Below are positions 56,791 to 64,000 of a stretch of 64,000 nt of DNA, one piece after another; the stretch's first letter is position 1; each line of letters begins with the position of its first letter. The notes beneath the pieces are model-generated. The model was given only the letters and a program-made list of their open reading frames with translations. It ran no database searches and was not told where the DNA came from. Both the position numbers and the translations under genes were made by a program. This stretch comes from SB25 sp050180705. Lineage in GTDB: Bacteria; Bacteroidota; Bacteroidia; Bacteroidales; Tenuifilaceae. Location: positions 186,001-250,000 of the forward strand of contig JBFXDX010000001.1 of the NCBI GenBank assembly GCA_050180705.1, read 5' to 3'.

Positions 56791-57034
56791 CGAATTATAC
56801 TGCGAATTACATATCTATTTTATTTGAACTGAGATGGTTTTGGCAAATATTTATGTCACAATCTTAACTTCATTGATTAGAACTTATGTAATTTAGATAC
56901 TTTTGATTACTAAGGAAATAATGGTTACAAATAATCTTCTATTATTTTGTAATATCATTTATCCTACTCAAGCAATTCGCTTTTGATTTATAGATAATTT
57001 ATTTTAATATACGATAAATCAACAATATCAATTA

Positions 57035-57061
57035 GTGCGCATCAAAAATGCGCACTTTTTT
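57035..57061 (+). terminator. Intrinsic terminator
   Basis: GTGCGCAT (035-042) and ATGCGCAC (048-055) form a perfect stem followed by six T on the plus strand, 245 bp after the glycosyltransferase stop and just before the convergent MATE gene. Confidence 0.8.
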
Positions 57062-57087
57062 CAACTTGAGTTTAATAGAAAACAGAG

Positions 57088-58518
57088 CTACTCACAGCAA
57101 CCGTCAATAAATTGCTGCCTGATTCTATTGGGCATAATGTGGCAAAAAAGTTTTTGTGGTAGCGAATATTTCTCCCTGATAAGTGGAAGTTTAAGCAGAA
57201 TTATAGCAAACCATATGAAAAGAACAATTCCCTTTAGCCAGCTCGAAATGGTTATACTCCACCAAACGCCACTTAGGCCAATTGCTGCCGAAAGTCCTAA
57301 TGCCATGGGAATACGTAATCCATTTAATACGATGCCAGTTATTGATGGCGGCAATGTTTTACCCATTCCATTGAATGCTCCTGCTGTAGTAATCTCAAGA
57401 ATCATTAGTAGTTGCGAGAAACCAAGAATTCGTAGGTATATCCCTCCTTCAACCATTGCTTGTGGCTCTGGAATGAAGAGTCCAAAAATAAACTCGCCAA
57501 ATACAATAAAAAGTATCGAGGTGATTAATCCAATCGATAGGGTAAACCCGAGTGTACGGTAATATCCTAAACGAATACGCTTAAAGTTCTTCGCACCGTA
57601 GTTCTGTCCAATAAAACTCGAGAGTGCTGTTGAAAAGCCTGAGGCTGTCATCCACGAAACTGCCTCAATTTGAGCACCAACGCTTTGCACTGCAACTCCA
57701 ATTGGTCCCCAACCAGCAGCAATTCGTGCAAGAATCATGGCAAATACAGCAAATAGGCCGCTTTGTGCCGAAACTGGAATTCCTATTTTGAATATCCGTC
57801 CAAATAATGCCCTGTCGGGAACAAAGCCCTTTAGCATATTGCGGAAGGGCGATTTAGATGATAGAGAATAAAGATAGAAGATAACGGTAACTACCCCTTG
57901 TGAAATTAGTGTAGCATAGGCGGCTCCTCTAACGTCCATTCTGGGGAATGGTCCAATGCCATATATTAGCAAAGGGTCGAGGATTATGTTTATAACTAAG
58001 CCTATAGCATTGGCATTAAATGGAATTCGCGATAATCCACTACCATTATACATACCAGAGTAAGTGGGGTTTAAAAACGAAAATAGCATGCCAGGGGCAA
58101 TGATTCGAAGGTAGGCTTCCATGTTAGCATTTACAGTATCATTCCCCAGGTGAAAGAATGCCACTAGATTCGGACTAAAAATATAAATGGAAAAACCGTA
58201 AACAACACCCATGATAATGGCAATGACCAAAGCATGTCGGGCATAACGTAATGCCATGTGACCTTCGCCCGAGCCTAAACTTTGTGAAATTGTTACCTCA
58301 GCACCAATTTTAGTGGTGTAAACAAATGAATTTGCTAACCATAGAAAGAATCCAGCTGCACCAACTGCAGCCGCAGCACCACTACCAACCCTACCTATCC
58401 AAAGCATATCTGTTAAATTATATGCCATTTGGATAAATGCTGTACCCATAATTGGTAATGCTAGGTTGATAATTTGCCTACCAATATTCCCTGTTGTAAA
58501 GTCTTTTGCTTGTTTCAA
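57088..58518 (-). CDS. MATE-family efflux transporter
   Basis: 476 residues with twelve predicted membrane helices in two homologous halves. The start INLALPIMGTAFIQMAYNLT and the repeat-half GIPVSAQSGLFAVFAMILAR are typical of MATE carriers; TDMLWIGRVGSGAAAAVGAA is the conserved first-loop region. These proteins export cationic compounds by Na+ or H+ antiport. Single gene, oriented towards the terminator at 57035. Confidence 0.9.
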   Translation of the reverse strand: MKQAKDFTTGNIGRQIINLALPIMGTAFIQMAYNLTDMLWIGRVGSGAAAAVGAAGFFLWLANSFVYTTKIGAEVTISQSLGSGEGHMALRYARHALVIAIIMGVVYGFSIYIFSPNLVAFFHLGNDTVNANMEAYLRIIAPGMLFSFLNPTYSGMYNGSGLSRIPFNANAIGLVINIILDPLLIYGIGPFPRMDVRGAAYATLISQGVVTVIFYLYSLSSKSPFRNMLKGFVPDRALFGRIFKIGIPVSAQSGLFAVFAMILARIAAGWGPIGVAVQSVGAQIEAVSWMTASGFSTALSSFIGQNYGAKNFKRIRLGYYRTLGFTLSIGLITSILFIVFGEFIFGLFIPEPQAMVEGGIYLRILGFSQLLMILEITTAGAFNGMGKTLPPSITGIVLNGLRIPMALGLSAAIGLSGVWWSITISSWLKGIVLFIWFAIILLKLPLIREKYSLPQKLFCHIMPNRIRQQFIDGCCE

Positions 58519-58745
58519 ATTTCAAAAAATTAAGACGGCAAAGATACAAAAGCCATTAAAAACAGAACATATAAATTTAGTGTTTATTTTTTCTAAAAAT
58601 ACACAATAAATCCGAATATATATCTATGCTGAGTTGATTGATATTATGAAAGTCTAATATTTAAGTGATAAAACTATTGAAGTAAAGACTAACCTTGAAT
58701 AATGCTGCATTAGTTAATAAATTAAAGAAACACTTAGATTTTGCC

Positions 58746-58779
58746 TTTTTGCAAGGTTTGTGTAAAGTTTATACTTTTG
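58746..58779 (+). promoter_or_regulatory. Bacteroidota promoter (-33 and -7)
   Basis: TTTTTG (746-751) and TACTTTTG (772-779) are 20 bp apart, the expected spacing for the Bacteroidota sigma factor. About 28 bp later is the GTG start at 58808. Confidence 0.6.
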
Positions 58780-58807
58780 TCGTTTTTTCTAGTAAAACTA
58801 ATTCACT

Positions 58808-60106
58808 GTGTTTAAAAATAAACTACTGTTAAGGGTTGCTACTTTCGGAGTAGGACTCTTTGTGATGGCATTTGGGGTTGCCTTGTCGGTTAAGGCTAGC
58901 ATGGGAGTCTCTCCAATTTCTTGTATTCCGTACGTCTATAGTTTTAAGGCTCCATATACATTGGGCGAATTAACCATTGTATTTAACATTCTACTCATTA
59001 TAGTTCAAATTGGTATTTTGCGTAAAAAATATCGTATAGTTCAATTGGTACAACTTCCTGTTGTTTTCTGTTTTGGAGTATTCATCGACATGTCACTTAA
59101 TATAGTATCACATATTGATGTGTTGAATTATGCTTGGCAGGCGTTCTGGTGCTTACTTAGCTGTATTGTAATTGCATTTGGTGTTTTTCTTGAGGTTAAG
59201 GCTAATATTACATACTTACCCGGAGAGGGTGTGGCGCTTGCAATTGCAGAGACTTTCAATAAGGAGTTTGGAAAGGCAAAGATTGGTGTAGATAGTTCCA
59301 TGGTTATTTTGGGCATAATAAGTTCCTTTGTTTTTTTACATAAGTTACAGGGAATAAGGGAGGGAACAATTGCTGCCGCAATTCTGGTTGGTTTTATAGT
59401 TCGATTTTACAGTAAACGGTTATCGGTAATAGAGAAGTGGCTAACTATAAATATACAAGAGGTGGTACCAACTTCTGTAGCCGATTATTCTAAACGTAAT
59501 CTGATTATTACAATTTCGAGGGAGTACGGTAGTGGTGGCCATGAAATTGGAAAACGGTTAGCCGATAAGCTTGGAGTTTCCTTTTACGATAAGAACTTAA
59601 TAGAACTCACTGCCGAACAAAGTGGATTTACCGCTGATTATATTCAGCAGAACGAGCAAAAGTTAGCACATTCGTTGTTGTTTCAGCTATATCAGCAGAA
59701 TTATGCCTATGTTAATGAAGAGCAGCCTCCTCTCGATATTTTATTTTTGGTTCAGAGTAAAATCATACGTGATATTAGTACAAAGGAATCGTGTGTAATT
59801 GTAGGGCGCTGTGCAAATTTTGTTTTAAAAGGGTCTCCTAATTGTATTAATATCTTTATTCATGCAGATAGAGCATTCCGGAAAAATAAGATTTCGGAGG
59901 AGTATGGTATTCATGCTGAAGTTTCCGATGATGAACTCGATAGAATAGATCGGGAACGTGCCAACTATTGCTTGCATTTTACTGGTGAAGATTGGCATAA
60001 TGCCGCAAAATATGATCTTACAATAAACAGCGCTTGTTACAATACCGATAAAATTGTTGAAATGATTATAAGCCTCATTGACGGTTTCCATTTTGTTTCG
60101 GAATAA
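58808..60106 (+). CDS. YczE-like membrane domain fused to cytidylate-kinase-like domain
   Basis: 432 residues. The first 215 form a YczE/DUF6198-type membrane domain (GVGLFVMAFGVALSVKASMG, ISCIPYVYSFKAPYTLGELT). From about 230 a cytidylate-kinase-like (Cytidylate_kin2) domain follows: ITISREYGSGGHEIGKRLAD as phosphate-binding loop, FYDKNLIELTAEQSG, VIVGRCANFVL. Cytidylate kinases phosphorylate CMP/dCMP; the coupling to a transporter-like membrane part is unexplained. A GTG start at 58808 is used; no ATG is available upstream and the promoter at 58746 fits it. Confidence 0.85.
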   Translation: MFKNKLLLRVATFGVGLFVMAFGVALSVKASMGVSPISCIPYVYSFKAPYTLGELTIVFNILLIIVQIGILRKKYRIVQLVQLPVVFCFGVFIDMSLNIVSHIDVLNYAWQAFWCLLSCIVIAFGVFLEVKANITYLPGEGVALAIAETFNKEFGKAKIGVDSSMVILGIISSFVFLHKLQGIREGTIAAAILVGFIVRFYSKRLSVIEKWLTINIQEVVPTSVADYSKRNLIITISREYGSGGHEIGKRLADKLGVSFYDKNLIELTAEQSGFTADYIQQNEQKLAHSLLFQLYQQNYAYVNEEQPPLDILFLVQSKIIRDISTKESCVIVGRCANFVLKGSPNCINIFIHADRAFRKNKISEEYGIHAEVSDDELDRIDRERANYCLHFTGEDWHNAAKYDLTINSACYNTDKIVEMIISLIDGFHFVSE

Positions 60107-60398
60107 GCAATATCAGCCCAATTGTACTTATAATTTATTTTGACTTCGATAATGTAGAACCTGTTCAATGTGGTATTTATTATTCAGGTCTTCCGTTATG
60201 CATTGGCATCAATTTAATCGCTAAATACCTGCATTCCATAAACTTTATATGGCTAATTTTCTTTAGTTTATTTTTTACAATGTAGTTCAACGTTGTTAAT
60301 CGTTTGTTTTACTACATCTGGCATTAGATGCGGGTTGTCTGTCTATTTAATGGTAGCTATTATATCATCTAACATATTAAACAGTATAAAAGCAAAAT

Positions 60399-60463
60399 TC
60401 ATACGCTTTTAGTGGAGTCCTGGAACCACTGAAAACGGGGCGTAATTCCGAAAAGCCATATGA
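60399..60463 (+). ncRNA. Candidate structured leader RNA (three-way junction)
   Basis: TCATACGCTTTT (399-410) can pair with AAAAGCCATATGA (451-463), with one bulge. Inside are AGTGG/CCACT (411-415 with 426-430) and CGG/CCG (436-438 with 448-450). It gives a compact three-way junction whose closing stem includes the ATG at 60460. I do not recognise it as a known riboswitch or ribozyme class. The rest of the gap from 60107 shows nothing else. Confidence 0.4.
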
Positions 60464-60780
60464 GTAGGAACAAATTAAACAGTATGAACATGGAAAAAGT
60501 TGAAAAACAAGTCGCTGCTATCGACGAATTGGTAGGCGGATGGTCTCCTTATCGTGAGTTAACTGCAAAAGACAGAGCTGTGTTTGATGAAGCTCTTAAT
60601 GGATTTGTAGGTGTACGTTATGTTCCTCAATCTGTATCGACACAACTGGTTTCCGGAACAAATTACAGGTTTAAATGCCTTGCATCAATTCCTCCATCAG
60701 AGGCACTTTGGTATGCAATTGTACAAATCTATGCTCCATTGCAGGGAAAACCTTACATTACTCACATTCAGCCTTTATAG
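60460..60780 (+). CDS. Cystatin-like small protein
   Basis: 106 residues from ATG 60460 (ATGs at 60484 and 60490 are alternatives). EKQVAAIDELVGGWSPYREL has the N-terminal Gly-Gly of cystatins, and TQLVSGTNYRFKC carries the QxVxG loop motif (62-66), the hallmark by which stefins inhibit papain-like cysteine proteases. No signal peptide, so it would act in the cytoplasm, as eukaryotic stefins do. Such proteins are rare but known in bacteria. The possible leader RNA and a strong terminator suggest an independently controlled gene. Confidence 0.7.
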   Translation: MSRNKLNSMNMEKVEKQVAAIDELVGGWSPYRELTAKDRAVFDEALNGFVGVRYVPQSVSTQLVSGTNYRFKCLASIPPSEALWYAIVQIYAPLQGKPYITHIQPL

Positions 60781-60809
60781 TTAAACAATCTCTCTCTCAA
60801 TTAACCTCT

Positions 60810-60845
60810 ACTGGTACGAATCTATTTTCGTACCAGTTTTGTTTT
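60810..60845 (+). terminator. Intrinsic terminator of the cystatin-like gene
   Basis: ACTGGTACGAA (810-820) pairs perfectly with TTCGTACCAGT (827-837) and is followed by a T-rich tract. Confidence 0.9.
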
Positions 60846-60955
60846 ATTATTTTTGTTCTTTGTTAGGTGAGAAGAACGAAGTTAATTATTCACAAGCAAC
60901 AATTCGGCATGTTTCTATTTTGCTAATTGTGAAAAAGTAATATGATTCGATTGCG

Positions 60956-61753
60956 GTGGAATACACTACAGAAATAAAAACATACCTAATTAACAATATA
61001 ATTCCAGATTTGGAGGAACCAATAGGTTATTATGTCGGAATTTTTGAGGATACCCCAGATACTAATATTGAATGGCCGCATAGGCATGGATTCTTTTCGT
61101 TTGTCTGGTTCACAAAGGGGCATGGAATTAATGTTATCGATTTTGATGAATATGATATTTTACCCAACCGAATCTTTACTACTAATGCAAAGCAAATCCA
61201 TAACTGGAACTACTCCGTTGATAGTTGTGGATACTATTTAGTTCTCGACGAGCATCTTGCCAAGCAGTTAAAAATTGACTTTACATCGCCATTTGTCGAT
61301 CTAAATACAAACGACATTGGCTTTATTGAGGAGATATTCAGAAGAATGTTGCAGTTAGGCAATCAATCTACCGCTATTTCTTATCTATATTCACTTCTTA
61401 ATGGATTTAAAACAGATCAGATTAGTTTAAGTTCCTCAATTGCTGAATTCAAAAGAATAATAGCAGCAAATATCGATAAGAATCTTACGATTGAACAATA
61501 TGCCGAAATGCTCAATATTTCTGCTGAAACATTGAATAACCGGTGTAAAAATGAAGCTGGACTAACAGCCAAACAACTTCAGTTAGACCTAAAAATAACG
61601 GAAGCCAAAAGACTATTGCTTTATTCATCTTTTAATACAAGCGAGATCTCACTTAAGCTTGGTTTCGAGGACAATTCTTATTTCTCAAGAATATTTAGGA
61701 AGAAAACAAATTATTCGCCTGCCAATTTCAGGGAAAAGTACCTGAAACACTGA
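60956..61753 (+). CDS. AraC-family transcriptional regulator
   Basis: 265 residues. The N-terminal cupin-like sensor (HRHGFFSFVWFTKGHGINVI, LPNRIFTTNAKQIHNWNYS) is followed by the C-terminal double HTH: FKRIIAANIDKNLTIEQYAE, MLNISAETLNNRCKNEAGL and ISLKLGFEDNSYFSRIFRKK. GTG at 60956 is the only suitable start in this frame. Two carboxymuconolactone-decarboxylase-like genes follow on the same strand and are the probable targets. Confidence 0.88.
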   Translation: MEYTTEIKTYLINNIIPDLEEPIGYYVGIFEDTPDTNIEWPHRHGFFSFVWFTKGHGINVIDFDEYDILPNRIFTTNAKQIHNWNYSVDSCGYYLVLDEHLAKQLKIDFTSPFVDLNTNDIGFIEEIFRRMLQLGNQSTAISYLYSLLNGFKTDQISLSSSIAEFKRIIAANIDKNLTIEQYAEMLNISAETLNNRCKNEAGLTAKQLQLDLKITEAKRLLLYSSFNTSEISLKLGFEDNSYFSRIFRKKTNYSPANFREKYLKH

Positions 61754-61847
61754 AAAAAGTCCTACTAAAATCGATTGTTCTACTGCTAATTTTGCAATCA
61801 AATAAAATTAGTTGTAACCATTCAAGTGCTTTAAATACAGTTAGAGG

Positions 61848-62255
61848 ATGTACTTGATTAAAAATTTTGAGAATATGAAATCGTTAAGATTTAAGAAGGG
61901 TTGGCAAATGCTAAAAGAAATCGATGGAGAGGCTGGCGAAAAAGTGATAGAGAGCCTTGGATGTATTTTCCCCGATTTAGAAACATATATTATTGAATAC
62001 GCATTTGGAGACATATATTCGAGAGGCGAACTAGACCTTAAATCAAAAGAAATTGCAGTAGTCGCAGCTTTAACGGCAATGGGAAATACACAGCCGCAGT
62101 TAAAGGTCCATGTCAATGGAGCATTAAATACTGGAAGTTCTATTAATGAAATTAAGGAGGTAATTCTACAGATGTCGGCCTATTCCGGATTTCCCAGTTG
62201 CATTAATGCAATGAATGCCCTAAAGGATGTTTTAAATGAAAGGCAGAGCCATTGA
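61848..62255 (+). CDS. Carboxymuconolactone decarboxylase-family protein
   Basis: 135 residues forming the all-helical CMD fold: YIIEYAFGDIYSRGELDLKS, KEIAVVAALTAMGNTQPQLK, HVNGALNTGSSINEIKEVIL. The CxxC pair of AhpD peroxidases is absent, which favours a decarboxylase-like or binding role. A second ATG at 61875 (MKSLRF) is possible. A paralogue lies 75 bp downstream. Confidence 0.85.
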   Translation: MYLIKNFENMKSLRFKKGWQMLKEIDGEAGEKVIESLGCIFPDLETYIIEYAFGDIYSRGELDLKSKEIAVVAALTAMGNTQPQLKVHVNGALNTGSSINEIKEVILQMSAYSGFPSCINAMNALKDVLNERQSH

Positions 62256-62330
62256 ATAAACGACGAGGAAGGAGTAATTGCTACAAATACCAACCACACA
62301 GATAGACTAAAGGTAGGAGAGGAGGAGTTG

Positions 62331-62666
62331 ATGAAATTAGATAGTTTACAGGTTAAAAAACTAAGATTGGCGTATGACGATTTTTCGCCAGAGTTGGTGA
62401 GATTTGTACTTGAATATGGCTATGCAGATATTTTTTCGAGGAATAATTTGGATAAAAGATATCGGCAGATAGCAACAATTTCGGCACTAACAGCGTTGGG
62501 AACAGCATTGCCACAGTTAAAGTTTCATATTAATGCAGGTCTCAACATTGGAGTAACTCCTGAGCAAATAAAAGAAATTATGCTACTAATAACTGTTTAT
62601 GCAGGATTCCCTGCTGCTATTAATGGTGTAAATGTGTTGAAAGAAGTACTAATCGAACGAAGTTAA
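62331..62666 (+). CDS. Carboxymuconolactone decarboxylase-family protein (paralogue)
   Basis: 111 residues, same fold as the gene before it: ELVRFVLEYGYADIFSRNNL, RQIATISALTALGTALPQLK, FHINAGLNIGVTPEQIKEIM. CxxC is again missing. ATG at 62331, preceded by GGAGAGGAGGAG; a TTG directly before is less likely. The two proteins may form a heteromer. Confidence 0.85.
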   Translation: MKLDSLQVKKLRLAYDDFSPELVRFVLEYGYADIFSRNNLDKRYRQIATISALTALGTALPQLKFHINAGLNIGVTPEQIKEIMLLITVYAGFPAAINGVNVLKEVLIERS

Positions 62667-62756
62667 ATATTTTTAATGTTATGTAAGATAATGAAATAAG
62701 AGAGTTGTTAATATATAAAATATCTACATGCAAAAAGTGATAGACTTGTTCTTGTG

Positions 62757-62797
62757 AATGAAACTCCCTTACAATTATATTGCAAAGGAGTTTCATT
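62757..62797. terminator. Hairpin between convergent genes
   Basis: AATGAAACTCC (757-767) pairs perfectly with GGAGTTTCATT (787-797). T-runs on both sides are weak, so it may act as a bidirectional terminator between the CMD genes and the minus-strand gene. Confidence 0.6.
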
Positions 62798-62845
62798 AGC
62801 CTAGTTAAACTCTAACAATTGATTGAAATCATTCTATTTTAGAAT

Positions 62846-64000
62846 CTATTTTTTAAAAGAGTAGTTTATAACTAACTTAGGATGTAAATCGTTGTAACTA
62901 CAATCACTTGAGGCAAAAAGCATACTTCTATAATACGATTCAGTAACAAGTTTCAGCATGTAACCAAAGTTATACGAAGGATTTTCTATCATATATTTTG
63001 CTGATTCTGTAATATCAATAGTATAGTTTTGGGTGTCAGAAGTACTCGTGGGAAGAACAACTTGATTTACGGTAGTGGTTGCAGGTTGATTATTCCATGT
63101 AACAGTGGATTCATCCCAGCTTTCAGTAATTCTTTGTAAAACGGATTCATTTGATCCACTCAATGTAGAATGGGTTCCATTTGAGGCCGAGTTGTAGCCA
63201 TAAAGAGTTAAGGTAACACTCTGAATAATAGCATTTGCAGGAACCGATGAGAAATCGAATTGTATTAATCCTCTAACATTAGTTGGAGCAAAGTTATTGG
63301 TCCAGGCCATTGCTGCAAAATCAGGATGTGTTCCATAGTTATTATCGGGGGATAAACTGGCTATCAATGCATCTTTCCCTTCAGTTGCGTTAGGTTGAAG
63401 TGTAATTGAACCGTTGCCAATAAAATTAGCTGTTAAGGTTACATCCTCAGCAGGTATTGTAAATGTGAAGTTTTGATCTGTGCTTACGATAGTTTCTTCT
63501 AGAGTCCAGTTGACAAACGAATATCCATGATTTGGAGTTGCTGTGATATAAACCTCTTCGCCTACAGAGTACTCTCCAGAACACGACACAACACCCGAAT
63601 TAGCTAAATTCATGGCGATGGTTAGTTTGCTTTTTTTTATAAAGTGTGCAGTAAGAGTAACATTCTCTGATGGGATTGTATAGTTGAAATTTGGATCTGT
63701 GCTTATAATGGTTTCTCCTTGAGTCCAGTTAACAAACGAATATCCAGAGTTTGGGGTGGCCGAGATATTAACCTCTTCGCCCACATTATGATCTCCAGAG
63801 CCATTAACAATACCCGAATTGGCGGGATCAACTGAAAGAGTAAGAACGTACACATTTAAAAAGTTTGCAGTTAACGATACATTTCTTGATGGAATAGTGT
63901 ACGAGAAGTTTGCAGTTGTGCTAACAATGGTAGTGCCCTCTGTCCAGTTAAGAAAAGAAAAACCTTCGTTAGATGTTGCTGCAAGTGAAATTTCATCCCC
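62846..64000 (-). CDS. Secreted B-repeat protein with C-terminal CBM96/DNRLRE-like domain (5' end outside window)
   Basis: The frame is open to the right window edge, so the start is missing. The visible part has at least three B-repeats of about 70 residues (YSFVNWTQGETIISTDPNFN type, also SFLNWTEGTTIVSTTANFSY at the edge). These are followed by a beta-sandwich with ALIASLSPDNNYGTHPDFAA...GLIQFDFSSVPANAIIQSVT...ITESWDESTVTWNNQP, the signature of DNRLRE/CBM96-like domains. It ends LVINYSFKK without a T9SS tail. B-repeats of the same kind occur in the GH5 protein. Probably an extracellular polysaccharide-binding or -degrading protein. Confidence 0.8.
   Translation of the reverse strand, partial: GDEISLAATSNEGFSFLNWTEGTTIVSTTANFSYTIPSRNVSLTANFLNVYVLTLSVDPANSGIVNGSGDHNVGEEVNISATPNSGYSFVNWTQGETIISTDPNFNYTIPSENVTLTAHFIKKSKLTIAMNLANSGVVSCSGEYSVGEEVYITATPNHGYSFVNWTLEETIVSTDQNFTFTIPAEDVTLTANFIGNGSITLQPNATEGKDALIASLSPDNNYGTHPDFAAMAWTNNFAPTNVRGLIQFDFSSVPANAIIQSVTLTLYGYNSASNGTHSTLSGSNESVLQRITESWDESTVTWNNQPATTTVNQVVLPTSTSDTQNYTIDITESAKYMIENPSYNFGYMLKLVTESYYRSMLFASSDCSYNDLHPKLVINYSFKK

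Noticed and set aside
60399..60463. Hammerhead ribozyme
   Set aside because: CTGA and GAAA occur in the right order, but the CTGANGA box lacks its G and the base before stem I would be G where a non-G is required at the cleavage site.
35397..64000. tRNA or rRNA genes in the right half
   Set aside because: No cloverleaf with T-loop GTTCGA-type sequence or rRNA core was recognised in any gap.

Overview
The window looks like a chromosomal segment of an AT-rich Bacteroidota bacterium, probably Bacteroidales or Marinilabiliales-like; I cannot fix the genus. The reasons are: several secreted proteins end in type IX secretion (T9SS) sorting domains; there is a GldN/PorN-type protein; promoters match the Bacteroidota -7 box TAnnTTTG; lipoproteins carry short lipoboxes; and there is a tricorn-like S41 protease of the type found in this phylum. 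No rRNA, tRNA or CRISPR array was recognised.

Left part, about 1-35.3 kb, is an accessory island. It opens with a type I restriction-modification operon on the minus strand (hsdR-hsdS-hsdM) that has a REP-associated tyrosine transposase (RAYT) gene inserted between hsdS and hsdM. It continues with mostly minus-strand, mostly unrecognised genes: a PD-(D/E)XK nuclease-like protein, a HEPN-like protein, several secreted or lipid-anchored proteins, a SIR2-domain protein and a helical partner. A very large two-catalytic-domain GH5 glycosidase exported by T9SS and a T9SS beta-propeller protein with a TPR-HTH regulator lie among them. The spaces between these genes are filled with repeats: 0.15-1 kb mosaics of short palindromes, attC-like inverted structures, tandem repeats, and a RAYT transposon with perfect 30-bp terminal inverted repeats nested in the remains of another RAYT gene. 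Seven of the minus-strand genes share one recurring 5' flank, so the island looks like a set of separately acquired cassettes.

Right part, about 35.3-64 kb, is more ordinary. Genes are separated by clean intrinsic terminators and encode an old-yellow-enzyme-like oxidoreductase, an LPP20/DUF4384 protein, a HAD phosphatase, a GldN-like protein, an ECF sigma factor with a small membrane protein, a tandem adenylate kinase fusion, a T9SS-exported endonuclease I, an M61 peptidase, a tricorn-like protease, a CAT-like acetyltransferase, a beta-helix protein, a GT-C-type membrane glycosyltransferase, a MATE transporter, a YczE-cytidylate-kinase fusion, a cystatin-like protein behind a possible structured leader RNA, an AraC regulator with two carboxymuconolactone-decarboxylase-like proteins, and a secreted B-repeat/CBM96-like protein cut by the right edge.

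The most unusual material is the repeat ecology of the island (RAYT units, their REP palindromes and MITE-like derivatives, and attC-like gene boundaries) and the SIR2 plus helical-protein pair, a candidate defence module. All family assignments come from reading motifs by eye; none were checked against a database.
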